Below, one piece after another: positions 1 to 11,007 of a stretch of DNA of 64,000 bases (positions within the stretch are counted from its first letter, which is position 1; each line of letters begins with the position of its first letter). The DNA comes from Porphyra umbilicalis. Its lineage: Eukaryota > Rhodophyta > Bangiophyceae > Bangiales > Bangiaceae. The notes under the pieces are model-generated. The model saw only the letters and a program-made list of their open reading frames with translations, ran no database searches and was not told the DNA's origin. The translations under genes were made by a program, and so were the position numbers. Location: contig KV918898.1 of the NCBI GenBank assembly GCA_002049455.2, forward strand, positions 124,001 to 188,000, written 5' to 3'.

Positions 1-1
1 G

Positions 2-229
2 GGTTTTAAGGTGCTCATCAATGGCCGTCACGCCGTGAAGGTGACTTCCGACACTACGGTTGGGGACGTTATTGCGAAATGCAATGCAGAAAACGGTACC
101 AGGTACACAAAACTGTTCCCTGATCGAGTCAACTACGGCGGCGCCGCCCATGGTGAAGGAAAAACCATGAAAGATCTGCAAGTGACAGGGGGCGCGATGC
201 AGGAACTACACAAGTTCCGCGCACAGTGA
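2..229 (+). CDS. C-terminal end of an unidentified protein, possibly a ubiquitin-like fold
   Basis: An open frame enters from the left edge and ends at a TGA (227-229), so only the last 75 or so residues are visible and no start can be assigned. It reads FKVLINGRHAVKV, then TTVGDVIAKCNAENG, and closes with GKTMKDLQVTGGAMQELHKF. A short beta hairpin, a T-V-G-D helix cap and a final L-x-V-x-G-x strand are the pattern of a ubiquitin-like domain, but no diagnostic motif fixes the family. Codon use is less GC-skewed than in the host genes at 14-16 kb. The identity is a weak inference; that it is coding rests on composition and an uninterrupted frame reaching the window edge. Confidence 0.4.
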   Translation, partial: GFKVLINGRHAVKVTSDTTVGDVIAKCNAENGTRYTKLFPDRVNYGGAAHGEGKTMKDLQVTGGAMQELHKFRAQ

Positions 230-961
230 GCTGTGTGTGTGACCAGCCAAGGTTTCAAGGCTGTACTTGACAGGATGGTCAAAACCTATGTGTGTGTGTT
301 CATTTCGCCTGCTGGGCTCGCAGTTTTCAAATCGACCGAACGGAAGGATCTCATTGGCCGGGAGCAGCCGAATAAACGTCCCTTGGGTGAAGCCAGATAT
401 GGTTCAACGAATCCTACATAAATCATGTTTTGAACCAAACCGAACAGAAAAGAAATATGTATATGTGTGCCGCATGACGATAGAATCCTCCTTCTAATTG
501 AGATCCGAGATAGAGGGCCTCAGAGATTTCTTGATTTCTATTGTCACACGGCAAATCGTGCTCCACGGGGTCGTATGGTGCGTGTCCCAAAAATGAGACA
601 TGCGCGTTTTCTCAAGGACTGACACATCACTGCACGGAGGCAGATGGGGTGAAGTACGAGAAAATTTTCGACTGGCCTCCATGGAAAGAGCCTCTCCCCA
701 CGCGTTCTTGGCTGACAACTCCATTGTACCAGCCTGTGGGCACTGTTCTGTGGGCCTCTCAGATAGGCCCGATCCTGGAGCCAGTCTTTTTCAGGTTCTT
801 GGGGTGACAGGTTTGCAACGCCAAAGCTCATGTGCTAACTGGAGCTTCGATGAGGGGTGACCCAAATCGTGTTTTCTTCACAGGGGGCTACATGGGTGTC
901 TTTTTCACGTGTTTATTGGTAAGATGGTGTCCTTTTCTTGGTGCACAAATTGTCAGCACGT
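230..961. other. No gene seen; partial copy of the neighbouring foldback arm
   Basis: No frame here looks like protein. There are short TG runs near 288-299. Positions 572-613 repeat, in the same orientation, the inner end of the right arm of the foldback repeat at 962-1475 (core tatggtgcgtgtcccaa), so a third, truncated copy of that repeat lies here. Confidence 0.6.
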
Positions 962-1475
962 GAATACTCTAGTATCCGTGCATTTGATTGGGGCGCCTGA
1001 TCGTCACCTGTCGAAGCTGCAATGCATGACGTTTTCGCCCATGACACGTCAGGAGGTGGCGCCTTTGCTAACGCTGTGAGGGGCCGTTCTGGAAGCACAG
1101 TGGGACCGAGTGGGTCACATGACATTATCGGAACGTTGAAGAAGACCAATGGGCCGAGAAAAAAAGAAAAAACCGCGATGTCTCATTTTTGGGACGCGCA
1201 CCATACGCGCCCCCCTTTGCCGACGATAGTATGGTGCGTGTCCCAACAATGGGACATCGCGGTTTTTTCTTTTTTTCTCGACCCATTGGCATTCTGCAAC
1301 GGTCCGATAATGTCATGTGACCCACTCGGTCCCACTGTGCTTCCAGAACGGCCCCTGACAGTGTTTGCAGAGGCGGCATCTCCTTACTGGTCATGAGGGA
1401 AAGTTTCATTCGTCGCAGCTTCAACAGGTGACGATCACGCGCCCGAATCAAACGCACGGATCCTAGTGTCTATTC
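962..1475. repeat. Foldback element with two inverted arms of about 245 bp
   Basis: The left arm (962-1206) and right arm (1229-1475) are imperfect reverse complements around a 22-bp spacer (1207-1228). The best-kept blocks are the outer ends (gtgcatttgatt against its complement), a block at 1080-1135 matching about 1300-1355, and the inner 45 bp, including an A-rich run facing a T-rich run. No coding capacity is seen. It fits a non-autonomous foldback or MITE-type DNA element. No clear target duplication was found. The RNA would form a very long hairpin, so small-RNA production is possible. Confidence 0.8.
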
Positions 1476-2791
1476 TACCAACAGCATTATTTGACCCTTT
1501 TACGATAATTTGATCCTCTTTTTCGACGCGTGTTTTTGAGTGCTTTCCAGCGTCTGGCGTCTTTTCTGACACCAGAAACAAACTCAGCGCGTTCTGTTTA
1601 CGCATGGGAGAACTTCGGTGCATCCGAGAAGGAGAAAAACTCGACCTGTGGCACTTTTTTGGTGCGCGGCAAGCGCACTCTCGCCACGTTCCAGTTCCAT
1701 ATGGCGTCCATCGAAATACCGCTCTCAGCTCACACATCGGATTCCTGCTGCCCGCCGAGCGGCCCCCATTCGCCCCCACCAACGCACCTTGAGCCGTCGG
1801 CCGCAGACGGCCGTGCGGTCGCGTGGTCACTGACCGAGACCGCACCCCCCCCTTTCGACTTTCGCTCCCTCTCGCTACCCCTTTCGCTGCCACCATGGTG
1901 CGTCGCGAGCGCACGGTTGCCGCTGCCCCGCATGTGTCTGGCGGTGCCTTCCCCCCTTCGCCACCCCCCCCAGCGCCGTCGAGTCCTGTACGGCCCCCCC
2001 CCCCCCCCGCTCCCCACCCGACCGCCTTCCTGCCCCCCCCCCCCCACCGGCCGCATCAGCCCTAGCTACACGACTTGCTGTACAGGAGCCAGTGCGCCGT
2101 CCGCCCTGCGCCAGTAGTACATGGCTGTCATCGATTTGCCCTCGGAACCGCACGGGAATTATTTCCCCGTGGGGGGGGGGCGACGACGCGGCGGTCGCGC
2201 CCCGCGACTGCGACGCACCGCAACGGGCCTCCGCGCTGGCGCTCCCGACGGCGCGGCATCGCCACGCTGGCGACTGCCGTGACGCCACGACGCCTTCACG
2301 TGGGTGGCCCCTCCGCGGTGCACGACCGCAGCGGGCGCGACGCACGACGCGCAGCGGCTGTGACGGCGTGCCGCCGCCACGTCGCACTCCCCCCCCGACG
2401 CCAAGCTTCATGACTCGAACATCCACCCCTCCCCGACCGAGCGCCCGCCACGCGGCCGCAGACGCGACGGGGCGCCACACGGCGCCACTATCGCCCGCGT
2501 TGCGCCACGGCGACGCGGCGACAACCGGCGGGGCGGCGTGCGCGCCCGCGGCCAAGCGTGCGCACGGCGCAACGCGCCCACGACGCGGGGCGAGACGGCG
2601 GGCGGACGGGCGGGGCGGCACGGACGGCGGGTGGCGGCGGCGATTGAGGTCAAGAAGGTTGCTCTCTCTTTCTTTCTCTCTTTCCCCCCTCGCTCCCCAA
2701 CGTCCTTTGCTTCTCGCTGGTTGTAAAAAAGCAGCTCGAAGCAAACTTTCCTGGGCTTACCCCCCACGGTTTTGACGTAGCTTGCCTCACC
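1476..2791. other. C-rich intergenic DNA upstream of DIRS-A
   Basis: Several overlapping long frames exist on both strands, but all are low-complexity Pro/Arg/Ala strings read through C runs (for example 1991-2050). None shows a domain. A pyrimidine-rich stretch at 2661-2700 lies just before the DIRS-A gag start and may be leader sequence of that element; no terminal repeat matching the other end of DIRS-A was recognised. Confidence 0.5.
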
Positions 2792-3960
2792 ATGAGCACT
2801 GGCTCCCCCGCCGACGATATCACCGTCGACGCGAAAGCTAACGCCGCTGCCGCCGCCACCGCTGCCGCCGCAGCCGCGCTCGCCTCCACGGCGACCGGGG
2901 CTTCGACGCCGGCGCTGACGGCCGCGGCCGGCCGCGACCCGCCGCCCCGCGACGGGTCCGATGAGGAGGAGCCGACGGCCAGCGAGGCCGCCCGCATCTC
3001 CGCCGCCGCCGACGCTGCCGCCGCCGAGGTCGACCAGGCCCGGCGCGACCATGGCAATTTCGGCTGCCACACCGACGCCCGGGTCATCGCCGCACTCGCG
3101 CGCGACCTGGCCGCTGACAACGTGCGCCTCGAGGCCCTTGGCAACAAGAACGTGGACGGCCGGTTCGGCACGGACGAGGAGGCGATCAATGGTCCCCCCC
3201 CCGCTGGTGCCCGCCCGCCGGTCGGCCCGCCTGGCGGGCGTCCCGCCCGCCCAGAACGCGGCGACGACGGCAGCGACCGTGACGCGCGCGACCGCTACGA
3301 CGACGGCTTTGACCGCGTCGAGCTCCCAGACGGGCCCGACGACGTCCTCAACGGATTTTTCATCCCGCCGTGCGTCCAGCGGCGCGACGGCCTCCCGGTC
3401 CCGTTTGCCCCCGAGGATACGCGCCACTCGTCTACCTTCCCCGGCGGCAGCAGAAGAAAGCACGAGGCGCGTGCCTGGTATCAGTCGCTCGCGTGGCTCG
3501 AGCAGCACGCCAACGTCCTCCAGACCCTTCTCTACAGCGACAAGGAGGTCGACGACACCGAGCTCGTCGCGCTCCTGCTCCCTGCGCGTCGTATCTACTC
3601 GCTTGGCGCTGCCCGCTACGACTTCCTGGCCCTCCGCCAGTCGGAGCCCGGCCTCGCTGACGCGTTCGCGCATGCCACGGCCGTTCCTCGCAACACACTC
3701 CGCGGCTCCAGTGCCCGCGAGTTCCTCGCCCGCGTCGCTCGCGCTGAGGTTTATGCCTCTGCGAAGATCGGCGCGGCTTCTCGCGGCTTCCGCGCGCCCC
3801 CCCGAGACGTTGTCGCCGGTGGTGGCGGCGCGCGCCGCGGCGGGAGCCGAGGCGCCGGCGGTGGTGGCAGCAGCGGCGGTGGCGGCGACGCCAAAGGACG
3901 AAGGCTTCCTCGCGGTTCCGGCGGCGGTGGCGGTCACGCGACGCCGGGGCTGCGGCGCCT
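2792..3960 (+). CDS. DIRS-A gag-like region
   Basis: The frame begins MSTGSPADDI at an ATG following a pyrimidine-rich leader. It has an Ala-rich N-terminus, an acidic middle, then a conserved block (about residues 190-340) that matches the DIRS-B protein at 20045-20600: both share RYD[FY]LALRQSEP, LADAFAHA and a closing ASAKIGAA, followed by a Gly/Arg-rich tail. It carries no enzyme motif. Position upstream of RT and the conserved block point to a gag-like structural protein of the DIRS group. The function is inferred from position; the homology between the two copies is seen directly. Confidence 0.7.
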
Positions 3961-4210
3961 AAACGCGCCGCGCGCGGCGCGCCGCGGCAGTAGCCCCGTC
4001 CCCTATGGCGCGCGGAAAGGGAAATGGGCCGAAGGGCCCGTCCGCCGCCGCCTTTCCCGACCGCGGGTCGTCTTCGCGGGCGCCCACGCCGATGCCCCCC
4101 GTGGTCCCCCCGGTCGCGCCGCCGCCACGGTCGCGACCGCTGTCGCCGAGTGCCACGCCCGCTTCGGCCCCCCGGGCGGTCAAAATACCCGTTGGGCACC
4201 GCCCGGCTCA

Positions 4211-4366
4211 CCGAGTGCGGCGGGCGCTGCCCGAGTGGCGCAAGCTTGGGGCGAGCAGCTGGGTGCTGGACTCAATCGCCCACGGGGTGAAGATCCCGTG
4301 GACGAGCCGCCCGCCCCCACGGCGCGCCCGCCCATACCCCGCTTCTCCGGCCGAAGAGGCATTTAT
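4211..4366 (+). CDS. DIRS-A reverse transcriptase, N-terminal stretch
   Basis: A short stretch (core ALPEWRKLGASSWVLDSI then GVKIPW) matches the start of the DIRS-B RT region at 20935-21060 (ALPRWTRMGVSPWVSDTI then GVQIDW). It stops at the chromovirus insertion; the rest of the RT region lies more than 33 kb away at 37424. Part of the same fossil as 2792-3960. Confidence 0.75.
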
Positions 4367-4865
4367 TGTAGCGGTTCTAAGCACCACCACGTTGGTTCGT
4401 CGTCTGGCCGAAGTGACCTCTTGATCAGCTCGGTCCGTCGTAGGAACTGCCCCGGAAATCGACCCACAGCCCAGCCTTCCCCCAACGGGAGGAGAGGATC
4501 ACGGCAAAGCCCAGGGGGGAATCGTAGTCCAAAGCACAGTTGGTTTTATCAAACGGCGACGGGGACGGCGTCCCCGCTGTCAATAAACCCCTCCCCAACC
4601 CGAACGCCGTTGGCGAAAGTAGCCACCCCAAATGCGCCAAACAGATAAATCCCTCCAAAGCGAAAAGTTCAAACAAGTAGTAGGGGGGTTGGGAAAACCA
4701 CTGGGGAAAAGCCCCGCCCCCGACCGAATCCGATCTCCCCGAGATCTGGACAGATCATTCCCTTGCTGGCCCGGATCGGAATATTTTGGGACGGCCCCCC
4801 GTGGGTGTGCTGTCCACAGCTGAGGGGCCACGCCCCTTTCAACTGTAAGACCCCCGACCGCCACA
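4367..4865 (-). repeat. Chromovirus 3' LTR
   Basis: 499 bp. On the plus strand it starts tgtagcggt and ends accgccaca, a short terminal inverted repeat with TG/CA ends. The partner at 36925-37423 has equal length and about 97 percent identity by eye. The 5 bp TTTAT immediately outside (4362-4366) recur at 37424-37428, so both LTRs belong to one insertion. Confidence 0.93.
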
Positions 4866-5456
4866 CAGCCCCGTCGTCGCGTGACGTGGCGTCCCTGCCT
4901 GTCCCGCGACGACCCCTGGGGAGGGCGTTCCGGCCCGGCCCCCCGGCCGGGTGCCGGCCACAACCGCCACCCCCCCCCCCCCCCCCGATCCTCGCCCCAG
5001 AGGGGTTGTCGAGGTCGGTCCAAGGACTGGATCGGCCGCACGCCACACCGGCGTGGCGTGGCGCGCGGCCCGCACCGGTGTCTTGCGGCCCCCACGCCCC
5101 CCGTGACGCACGTTGGCCCCACCCCTCCCCGTGGGCCCACACGCACACCCCGGTCTCACGCCCGCACCACGTGCAACTCCGCGGCTCCTCCCCACCACCC
5201 CGCGACGTAACCCATCCGCGCTGGTTGCGACGCGGTGTTCGCCGACTCGTTCCTCCTCCCACCCCACGACGTGCCGTCCACCCGACCCCCGGGGTGCCCG
5301 TCGCTTCTTGCTTTTTGCTTCTGTGGGCCCTCGGGGGGTCCCCCCCCCCCCCCCCCCTTCTCCACCGCGCGGTTGCCCCCACCACCCTCGTCGGACCGAG
5401 GACCAGGCGCCCCCCCCCCCGACAACAAGGTGTCCGCGTCTGCGTCGTCCTCCGCG

Positions 5457-6245
5457 ATGGCCGACAAGAAGAGGAGATGGCGTCCTCCACCGCCGTGGGC
5501 CCCCTACCCGTGTTGTCCGACCCGTAGACGTGGGCGCCGGCGTGGGAGCGCGAGGAGGCCCGCATGGGCGAAGCGTACACGCTGGCCCGCGCGACGTTCC
5601 GGGGCATCGACTCGGCCCGCCAACCCGTTCGCCAAGCACAACGCGGCCAGGTCGCACGCCCTCGTACCGTCCCTCGACGACCGAGACTCGTCTATCACCG
5701 TGGTGCGGCGTAGCCGCGAGGTGGGGTACCGTCGTTCTCACGTCGGCTTCATGGACGACGCCCCCGGGGACTCGCCGTGGGTGCCGACCTTCGCGTACAT
5801 CTTGACGTCTCCCCCGTTCATCGGGGCGTCCGACAAGGAAGACACCACGACGGTCCAGTCGACGACCGCCCGCAACCACCACCGGGGCGGGCTCACAGGC
5901 CACCTCGTAGCCCGTCATCGAGCGGAGTACCTAAGTTTTGCCACCGCGACGCGCTCGCGCTTGAACCTGTCGACTCCCGCGTGGTGCTACGGGGTGGAGG
6001 TCCCATACGACAGCATGGCGGAACTCCCGTGGGTCCCCGTGGACACGACGGACGACCTCTACGCGGGGCGGCATACCCCGGGGGCCATCCTCCGTATCGA
6101 GTGGGCCCGCCTCGAGGTGCAGCTGAACAAGGGGAGAATGAAAAACGACGGGAGAGAGGGGACCACCCCACGGGGTTGTAGTAGCTCAGAGTGCAGAAGG
6201 TGTCGTTGCTTCGACGGTGCCGGTCGGCACGTCAGCGACCAGTAA
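5457..6245 (+). CDS. Antisense open frame between pol and 3' LTR of the chromovirus
   Basis: A plus-strand frame of about 262 residues starts MADKKRRW and ends at a TAA (6243-6245), opposite in sense to gag-pol. Its second half (about residues 70-240) has balanced composition, for example SREVGYRRSHVGFMDDAPG, WVPTFAYILTSPPFIGA and TPAWCYGVEVPYDS, while the minus-strand frames across 5893-6171 are low-complexity Arg/Pro strings. Some plant chromoviruses and Tat-lineage elements are known to carry antisense frames in this position. No domain is recognised. It may be a real accessory gene of the element or a chance frame in GC-rich DNA. Confidence 0.4.
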   Translation: MADKKRRWRPPPPWAPYPCCPTRRRGRRRGSARRPAWAKRTRWPARRSGASTRPANPFAKHNAARSHALVPSLDDRDSSITVVRRSREVGYRRSHVGFMDDAPGDSPWVPTFAYILTSPPFIGASDKEDTTTVQSTTARNHHRGGLTGHLVARHRAEYLSFATATRSRLNLSTPAWCYGVEVPYDSMAELPWVPVDTTDDLYAGRHTPGAILRIEWARLEVQLNKGRMKNDGREGTTPRGCSSSECRRCRCFDGAGRHVSDQ

Positions 6246-6554
6246 ACCCCGCGTAGGTCATTTGCATACCCCTCACGAGAGCGCCCCTTGTACCCCGAAC
6301 CGAATCCCGATCCCACCTTCCGATCCGCCTCCTGGCAGATCCGCACGGGCCAGCCGGCCCGATCCGCCCCCTCAGGACTCGTCCACGATGCCCGATCAAT
6401 TTGGCCCGACGGCACGGCCACGGGTAGGGCCACGATCCCGCCGCGCGACAGTGATGGTCGCCACCACGGCCACGAGGCTCCGACCGGGACACGTGTGGTA
6501 AACGAAAATCCGCCACGATTCGGAGCTTGAAAACCCACGTGTCCCGCATGGAAA

Positions 6555-6790
6555 TCGACTTGGGCGAAGATGTCGAGGACCGACCCGGCTTCTTCGACTC
6601 GTAGGCCCACACGCCGCATGTACTGGTGCACCTTACGTAGGTCGAACCGACTGGCCAACTCGAGGGTGTCCTCCTCGGGGTGGTACCCCCACCAGCGGGT
6701 CCACAGGCGTAGCGTACCTTTGTCAGCGACTTCGTGGCCCACAAAGGCCTCCCAGACGAACTCCTTGCCCGTGTGTTGATGCCCCTAGGG
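6555..6790 (-). CDS. Chromovirus chromodomain block
   Basis: Directly downstream of the integrase core on the minus strand is a stretch reading FVGHEVADKG, LRLWTRWWGYHPEEDTLE, then LRKVHQYMRR. The aromatic cage pattern W-x-x-W-W-G-Y followed by E-E-D-T-x-E is that of a chromodomain fused to integrase. This places the element in the chromovirus branch of Ty3/gypsy. Such domains bind histone marks and steer integration. Confidence 0.8.
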
Positions 6791-8002
6791 AACCACAATG
6801 TCTTGAGGTACCCCCAGGTTCTGCAGGATCGTTTGCGGATCCCCCGGCGGGCCCGGCGCCGCCGTCACGTGGTCGCTGCTTACCGTCTCAGGGTACCCAC
6901 CGATGTCCAGCGAGAACGTGCCCTCTCCGCGGGACAACACCTTGTACGGCCCGGCCGCGCGGGTCCCGAGCTTATACTTGGTCCGCGTGTGGCCGTCGAC
7001 GAACACCCAGTCCCCCGCGTGGGCGTCCTGGTTGACCGGTCGTACGCGGGCGTCGTAATTCCTCTTGTACCGCCGCTGTGCCAGCGTGAGGGACTTTCGC
7101 ACCTTATGGATTAGGTTCCGCAGCCGCGCTCGGATGCCCTTATCGACGGCTCGTGGGCTGCCGTCCGTCTCCTCGGGTGCTGGGGAGCCGACGAGGCGTT
7201 CCACGGAGAGACTCCGTACACGCTCGGGGGTGACGAATTCGAGGGGCGCCACCCCGGTGCTCTGCTGCGGTCGGCTGTTGTAGGCCAACGTCAGCATCGA
7301 CACCAACTCGTCCCATCGGTCTTGGTGGTCCTCGACGTACGTACACAACTGGCCCACGATGGTCCGGTTGTACCGTTCCACTTGGCCGTTCGTCTGCGGA
7401 TGGTACGTCGTGGAGTACCGGTTAGAGACCCCGAGGAGCGAGCAAACCCCTTGGAAGAACGTGGAGCGGAACTGGGGGCCATTGTCCGACAACACCGTCG
7501 CCGGGGGCCCGTACGCCGCCACCCAGTGGTCCAAGAAGGCTGCCGCGATGGTTTCCGCGTCGATCCGCTGAAAGAGGATGGCCCGCGTCATCTTGGAGAA
7601 GCGGTCCACGATGACAAACAGATGTTCGTTCCCCGCCGCCATCCGGGGAAGGGGGCCAAGCAGGTCCATACACAGATCCGTCAGCGGTTCCGTCGGGGGG
7701 AAGGTCTTGAGGTAGTTTGTCTTGCGTCGCTTGCCGACGCGGTTCCTCGCGCACTGCGTGCAGTTGTCCACGGAGGCGTAGACGCCCACCACCATTGATT
7801 CCCAATAAAACCACCGTCGCATCGACGTGTACATATTGTTCGCCCCCGGGTTCCCGGCTTGCGGAGGGTAGTGCTCCCGCATCATCACCCCGCAGCGCAT
7901 GTGGGTCGGCACGTAGACTTGCGTGGCCCCGTCCAACGGCGCCGTGCGCACCAACAGGCCGTTCGAGTCCTCGTGGAACCGCGACTTGTCGTTGCTGTCC
8001 AT
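6785..8002 (-). CDS. Chromovirus integrase
   Basis: A 405-residue frame with the N-terminal zinc-binding region (RRWFYW then NCTQCARNR), the catalytic core with Asp in MDLLGPLP, Asp in LSDNGPQF, and Glu in VERYNRT, and the GPY/F-type C-terminal region (GPYKVLSRGEG). All three acidic catalytic positions of a retroelement integrase are visible. It lies between RNase H upstream and the chromodomain downstream, the normal gypsy order. Confidence 0.92.
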   Translation of the reverse strand: MDSNDKSRFHEDSNGLLVRTAPLDGATQVYVPTHMRCGVMMREHYPPQAGNPGANNMYTSMRRWFYWESMVVGVYASVDNCTQCARNRVGKRRKTNYLKTFPPTEPLTDLCMDLLGPLPRMAAGNEHLFVIVDRFSKMTRAILFQRIDAETIAAAFLDHWVAAYGPPATVLSDNGPQFRSTFFQGVCSLLGVSNRYSTTYHPQTNGQVERYNRTIVGQLCTYVEDHQDRWDELVSMLTLAYNSRPQQSTGVAPLEFVTPERVRSLSVERLVGSPAPEETDGSPRAVDKGIRARLRNLIHKVRKSLTLAQRRYKRNYDARVRPVNQDAHAGDWVFVDGHTRTKYKLGTRAAGPYKVLSRGEGTFSLDIGGYPETVSSDHVTAAPGPPGDPQTILQNLGVPQDIVVP

Positions 8003-8269
8003 CGCCGCGCGGACCTCCTTGCACCGTCCGTCCTCCGCCTGCCCCTCGAGGAGCTCGGCGAGCGTCAGGGGGCCAAGGAGTCCCCCCTTGGTCTCCAGCG
8101 GTAACTGCCACGCGGCCGACGATTAGGGCAACGCCAGACAAGGTACCGCGTCGGGTATCGCCCCCTCGTCTCCCGCGGGTGTTGAGATGCGTGACATCGT
8201 GTCTGCCGCGTGGTGTGACGCCCCGGGGCGCGTCTGTACCACGTAGTCGAACTCCACCAATCGCAACCG

Positions 8270-9537
8270 CTACCGCGCTAGCCTCCCGTGGGCCCCGTCC
8301 ATGTGCAGCATCCACTTGAGCGCCGCGTGGTCCGTGCGTACCGTGAAGCGAGTCCCCTCGACGTAGGAACAAGGAACGCCCACACAACTGCGAGCCACTC
8401 CCGCTCCGTCGTACTGGAGTTCCGCCCTGCCGCGTTGAGAGAGCGGCTCCAATAGCCCACGGGCCGCGTGGATTGGTCGGGTTGCTCCTGTAGAAGGACC
8501 GCGCCGACTTGCCCCGCGCTTGCGTCTGTGTCCAACGCGTAGGTCCCTTGTCGCCTCGGCAGGGCGAGGATGGGGGCCTCCGTGAGTCGCCTCTTGAGTT
8601 CCTCGAATGCCCCCAGGGCCTCGTCGGACAGCGTCTCCCACCGGTCGGGCATCTTGAAACTTGTCATGGCGGCCAACGGCCGCGCCACTTGGGCGTAGTC
8701 CTTGACGAACCTCCGATACACGTTACACATCCCGAGGAAGCTACGTAGGTCCTTCTTGCACCGCGGGGGAGACGCCTCCTTGAGTCCGCGGATGTTCTTG
8801 TCTTGTACCTTCAGCTCCCCCCGGCCCACGATATGGCCCTAATACTCCACCTCCTCTTGGAACAAGTGGAACTTCCTGGCCCTCAGGGAGACACCCGCGC
8901 CGCGCAGCGCCGTGAAGACCTCCCGGAGGTGCTCCACGTGTTCCCCCGCCGACTGCGAGAAGACGATGATGTCGTCGAGGTACGCGAGGCAGCTCTTCCA
9001 CTTGAGTCCCCCGAGGATCATGTCGATGGCCCGTTGGAAGGTCGCTGGGGCATTGAACAGCCCGAATGGAAGGCGTATGTAGCGGTAGGCCCCCTCGTGG
9101 AAAACGAAGGTTGTCTTGTCCCGGTCCTCGTCCGCCACGGGGATCTGCCAGTACCCCGAGTTGCAGTCGAGCGTCGAAAACACCTTGGCGTCCCCGAGGA
9201 AGTCAATACAATCGTCCATACGTGGCAACGGGTACATATCCCGCACCGTGACCTCGTTAAGTCGGCGGTAATCCACACAGAACCGCATCGTCCCGTCGGG
9301 TTTCGGAACAAGAACCACAGGGAAGGCCCACTCGGCATTTGAGGGCTCGATAACCCCGAGGTCTCGTTGGCGTTGCACCTCCTTGGCGATGATGTCCCTC
9401 GAAGCGTGGCTCGCCCGACAGGGTTGGGCCCATCGTGGCCGTGCCCCGGGGGTCACCTCGATCCGGTGCGGGGTGACGTCGACCTTGCCGAGTTGTCCCG
9501 CCCATAGCGCCTTGTATTCCTCGAGGAGGTCGTCCAC
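8270..9537 (-). CDS. Chromovirus reverse transcriptase and RNase H region
   Basis: The RT part (9537 to about 8839) shows FCVDYRRLNEVT, FSTLDCNSGYWQIP, RLPFGLFNAPATFQRA and the catalytic box AYLDDIIVFS. RNase H follows (8829-8270): YALDTDASAGQVGAVLLQ is the first catalytic Asp block, and VGYWSRSLN and RTDHAALKWML follow in another frame. The order is RT then RNase H then integrase. Treated as a fossil; the region is not one open frame. Confidence 0.9.
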
Positions 9538-10974
9538 GTCACCCCAAAGCGTGTCGGGGACGCCCTCCCAGTGGACCTCCGATACGTCTTGTCCGGCGGG
9601 TGAGGTGGAGGTTGTCCCTCGTCGATCCTTTCTTCGGCTTGCCGCCCCGTCTTGACCTCTTCGTCGGGCTTGTCACGGGGATCCGCCCCCATCGTTAGGA
9701 CCGCCCCCGGTTCCTCCTCCTCCTCGACGACGTGCAGCGGTCCATTGTAGGCCGTCGCGGTTCCGATGACGTACCCCTTCGTTAGGTGCACCGGCACGTC
9801 CCCGATATTCGTCAGATAGAGGGACCGCGGGGTGTTGGGGGAGAACTCCGCGACCGCTTTGTGCAACAGTACCTTCCGTCGGCTCATTTTGACGGGTCGT
9901 TCCCGTACCAGGTGGACCCCCTTGACGTTGCCGCACACTTGGACCGCCTGGATGCACCGCGAGCCCACGGTTACCCCTTGCTGAAGCCGGATAGCCCCAG
10001 CTTGGGCCTTCGGTTTGTTTCCTCGGCGAGGGGGCGCGGGCTGCGTGTTCCCCGTCCAGCTCCGCGTCGACACCGTGGACGTGCCGTCGTCCCACTTGAT
10101 CGTCTGCGTCTTGGGGGAGATGGTGTCCACGTAGTTGCGCTGGAAGTCCCACCCGAGGATGAGCGGTACCGACAGTGCCTTGACCACAAGGAACTCATAC
10201 TCCATAGCGGCACCCCCGACGTAGATCGTCAGCGACACCTCCGCGTTCAGCTTTAGCAGCTGCCCCGAGGCGCGTCACTCACTTGCGTCCGGGGCCGCGC
10301 CCGCGAAGCATACTCGGTCCACCCTTCGGGCAACATATCCGCGCAGATCACACTTGGTCCGGCGCCAGTGTCCACCACCGCCCTCGTGCGGACGGGGGTC
10401 TGCCACGGCGCCAACTGGTACGACGCGCTAATCTCAAAATTCTCTTTCCGTCGTAGCAACAGCGTCCCCTTGAACCGCGGGCGGTATCGCCCACGACGGC
10501 AGGGGCAGCGGGCCGGGACAGGCCACGTCGCGGTTACCCCCGGGGAGGCAAACGTGACGTGGAGGGGGGCGACCGGGGAGTTGGGGCGGACAGGCGGGGT
10601 GGAGGGGGATGGCGATGCCACCCCCCCTAGGCGTTTCCCGCCCCTCGGCACCCCTTGGCCGGGGTTGCCACGGGCGGGGCGTCCCCTCCTTCCGTCCTCG
10701 TTGAATCCACGCCGCCCAACAGGTCGTCCCACACCAGGGCCACGACGGAGGTGCGATCCGAGGCGGCGCCCGCCCCCGCGTTCCTCTGTAGAAGGAAGGT
10801 GCTCCGCGCGGCCTTCATGAGGTCCCGCTGTTTGCCCGTCAGATTCTTGCAATCAGGGACTCGGTGTTCACGCGTCCAACACATGTAGCACAGCGGGGGA
10901 CCCGTCGGGGCCTCCCGCCGAACATAGGGCGCTCCTCCGGCCGTGCGGAACCCCGGGGTACCCGACGGCAGCAC
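9538..10974 (-). CDS. Chromovirus zinc knuckle and aspartic protease region
   Basis: The nucleocapsid zinc knuckle is at about 10850-10900 (CYMCWTREHRVPDC, the CX2CX4HX4C pattern). The protease is next, with the active-site motif VVDTGAGPSVI at about 10340-10380, and a retropepsin-like second half (SVPLILGWDFQRNYVD) at about 10130-10190. A linker then leads into RT. Recognition rests on these motifs and on their order. Confidence 0.8.
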
Positions 10975-11007
10975 CGTGACCGTGTCGTAAGTCGCAGTGT
11001 CATCCTC

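Larger units (their letters stand above)
2792..4366 (+). mobile_element. DIRS-like element A, left block (gag and start of RT)
   Basis: First of three blocks of one DIRS-like tyrosine-recombinase retroelement; the others are at 37424-38412 and 44328-46130. Order and orientation across the blocks are gag, RT, RNase H, tyrosine recombinase, all on the plus strand. The second copy in the window (DIRS-B, 18925-24660) has the same gene order and supports the assignment. The left block ends exactly at the TTTAT duplication made when the chromovirus landed in the RT region. Apart from the two large insertions the element looks broken in a few more places. It must be older than both elements inside it. 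Confidence 0.85.
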
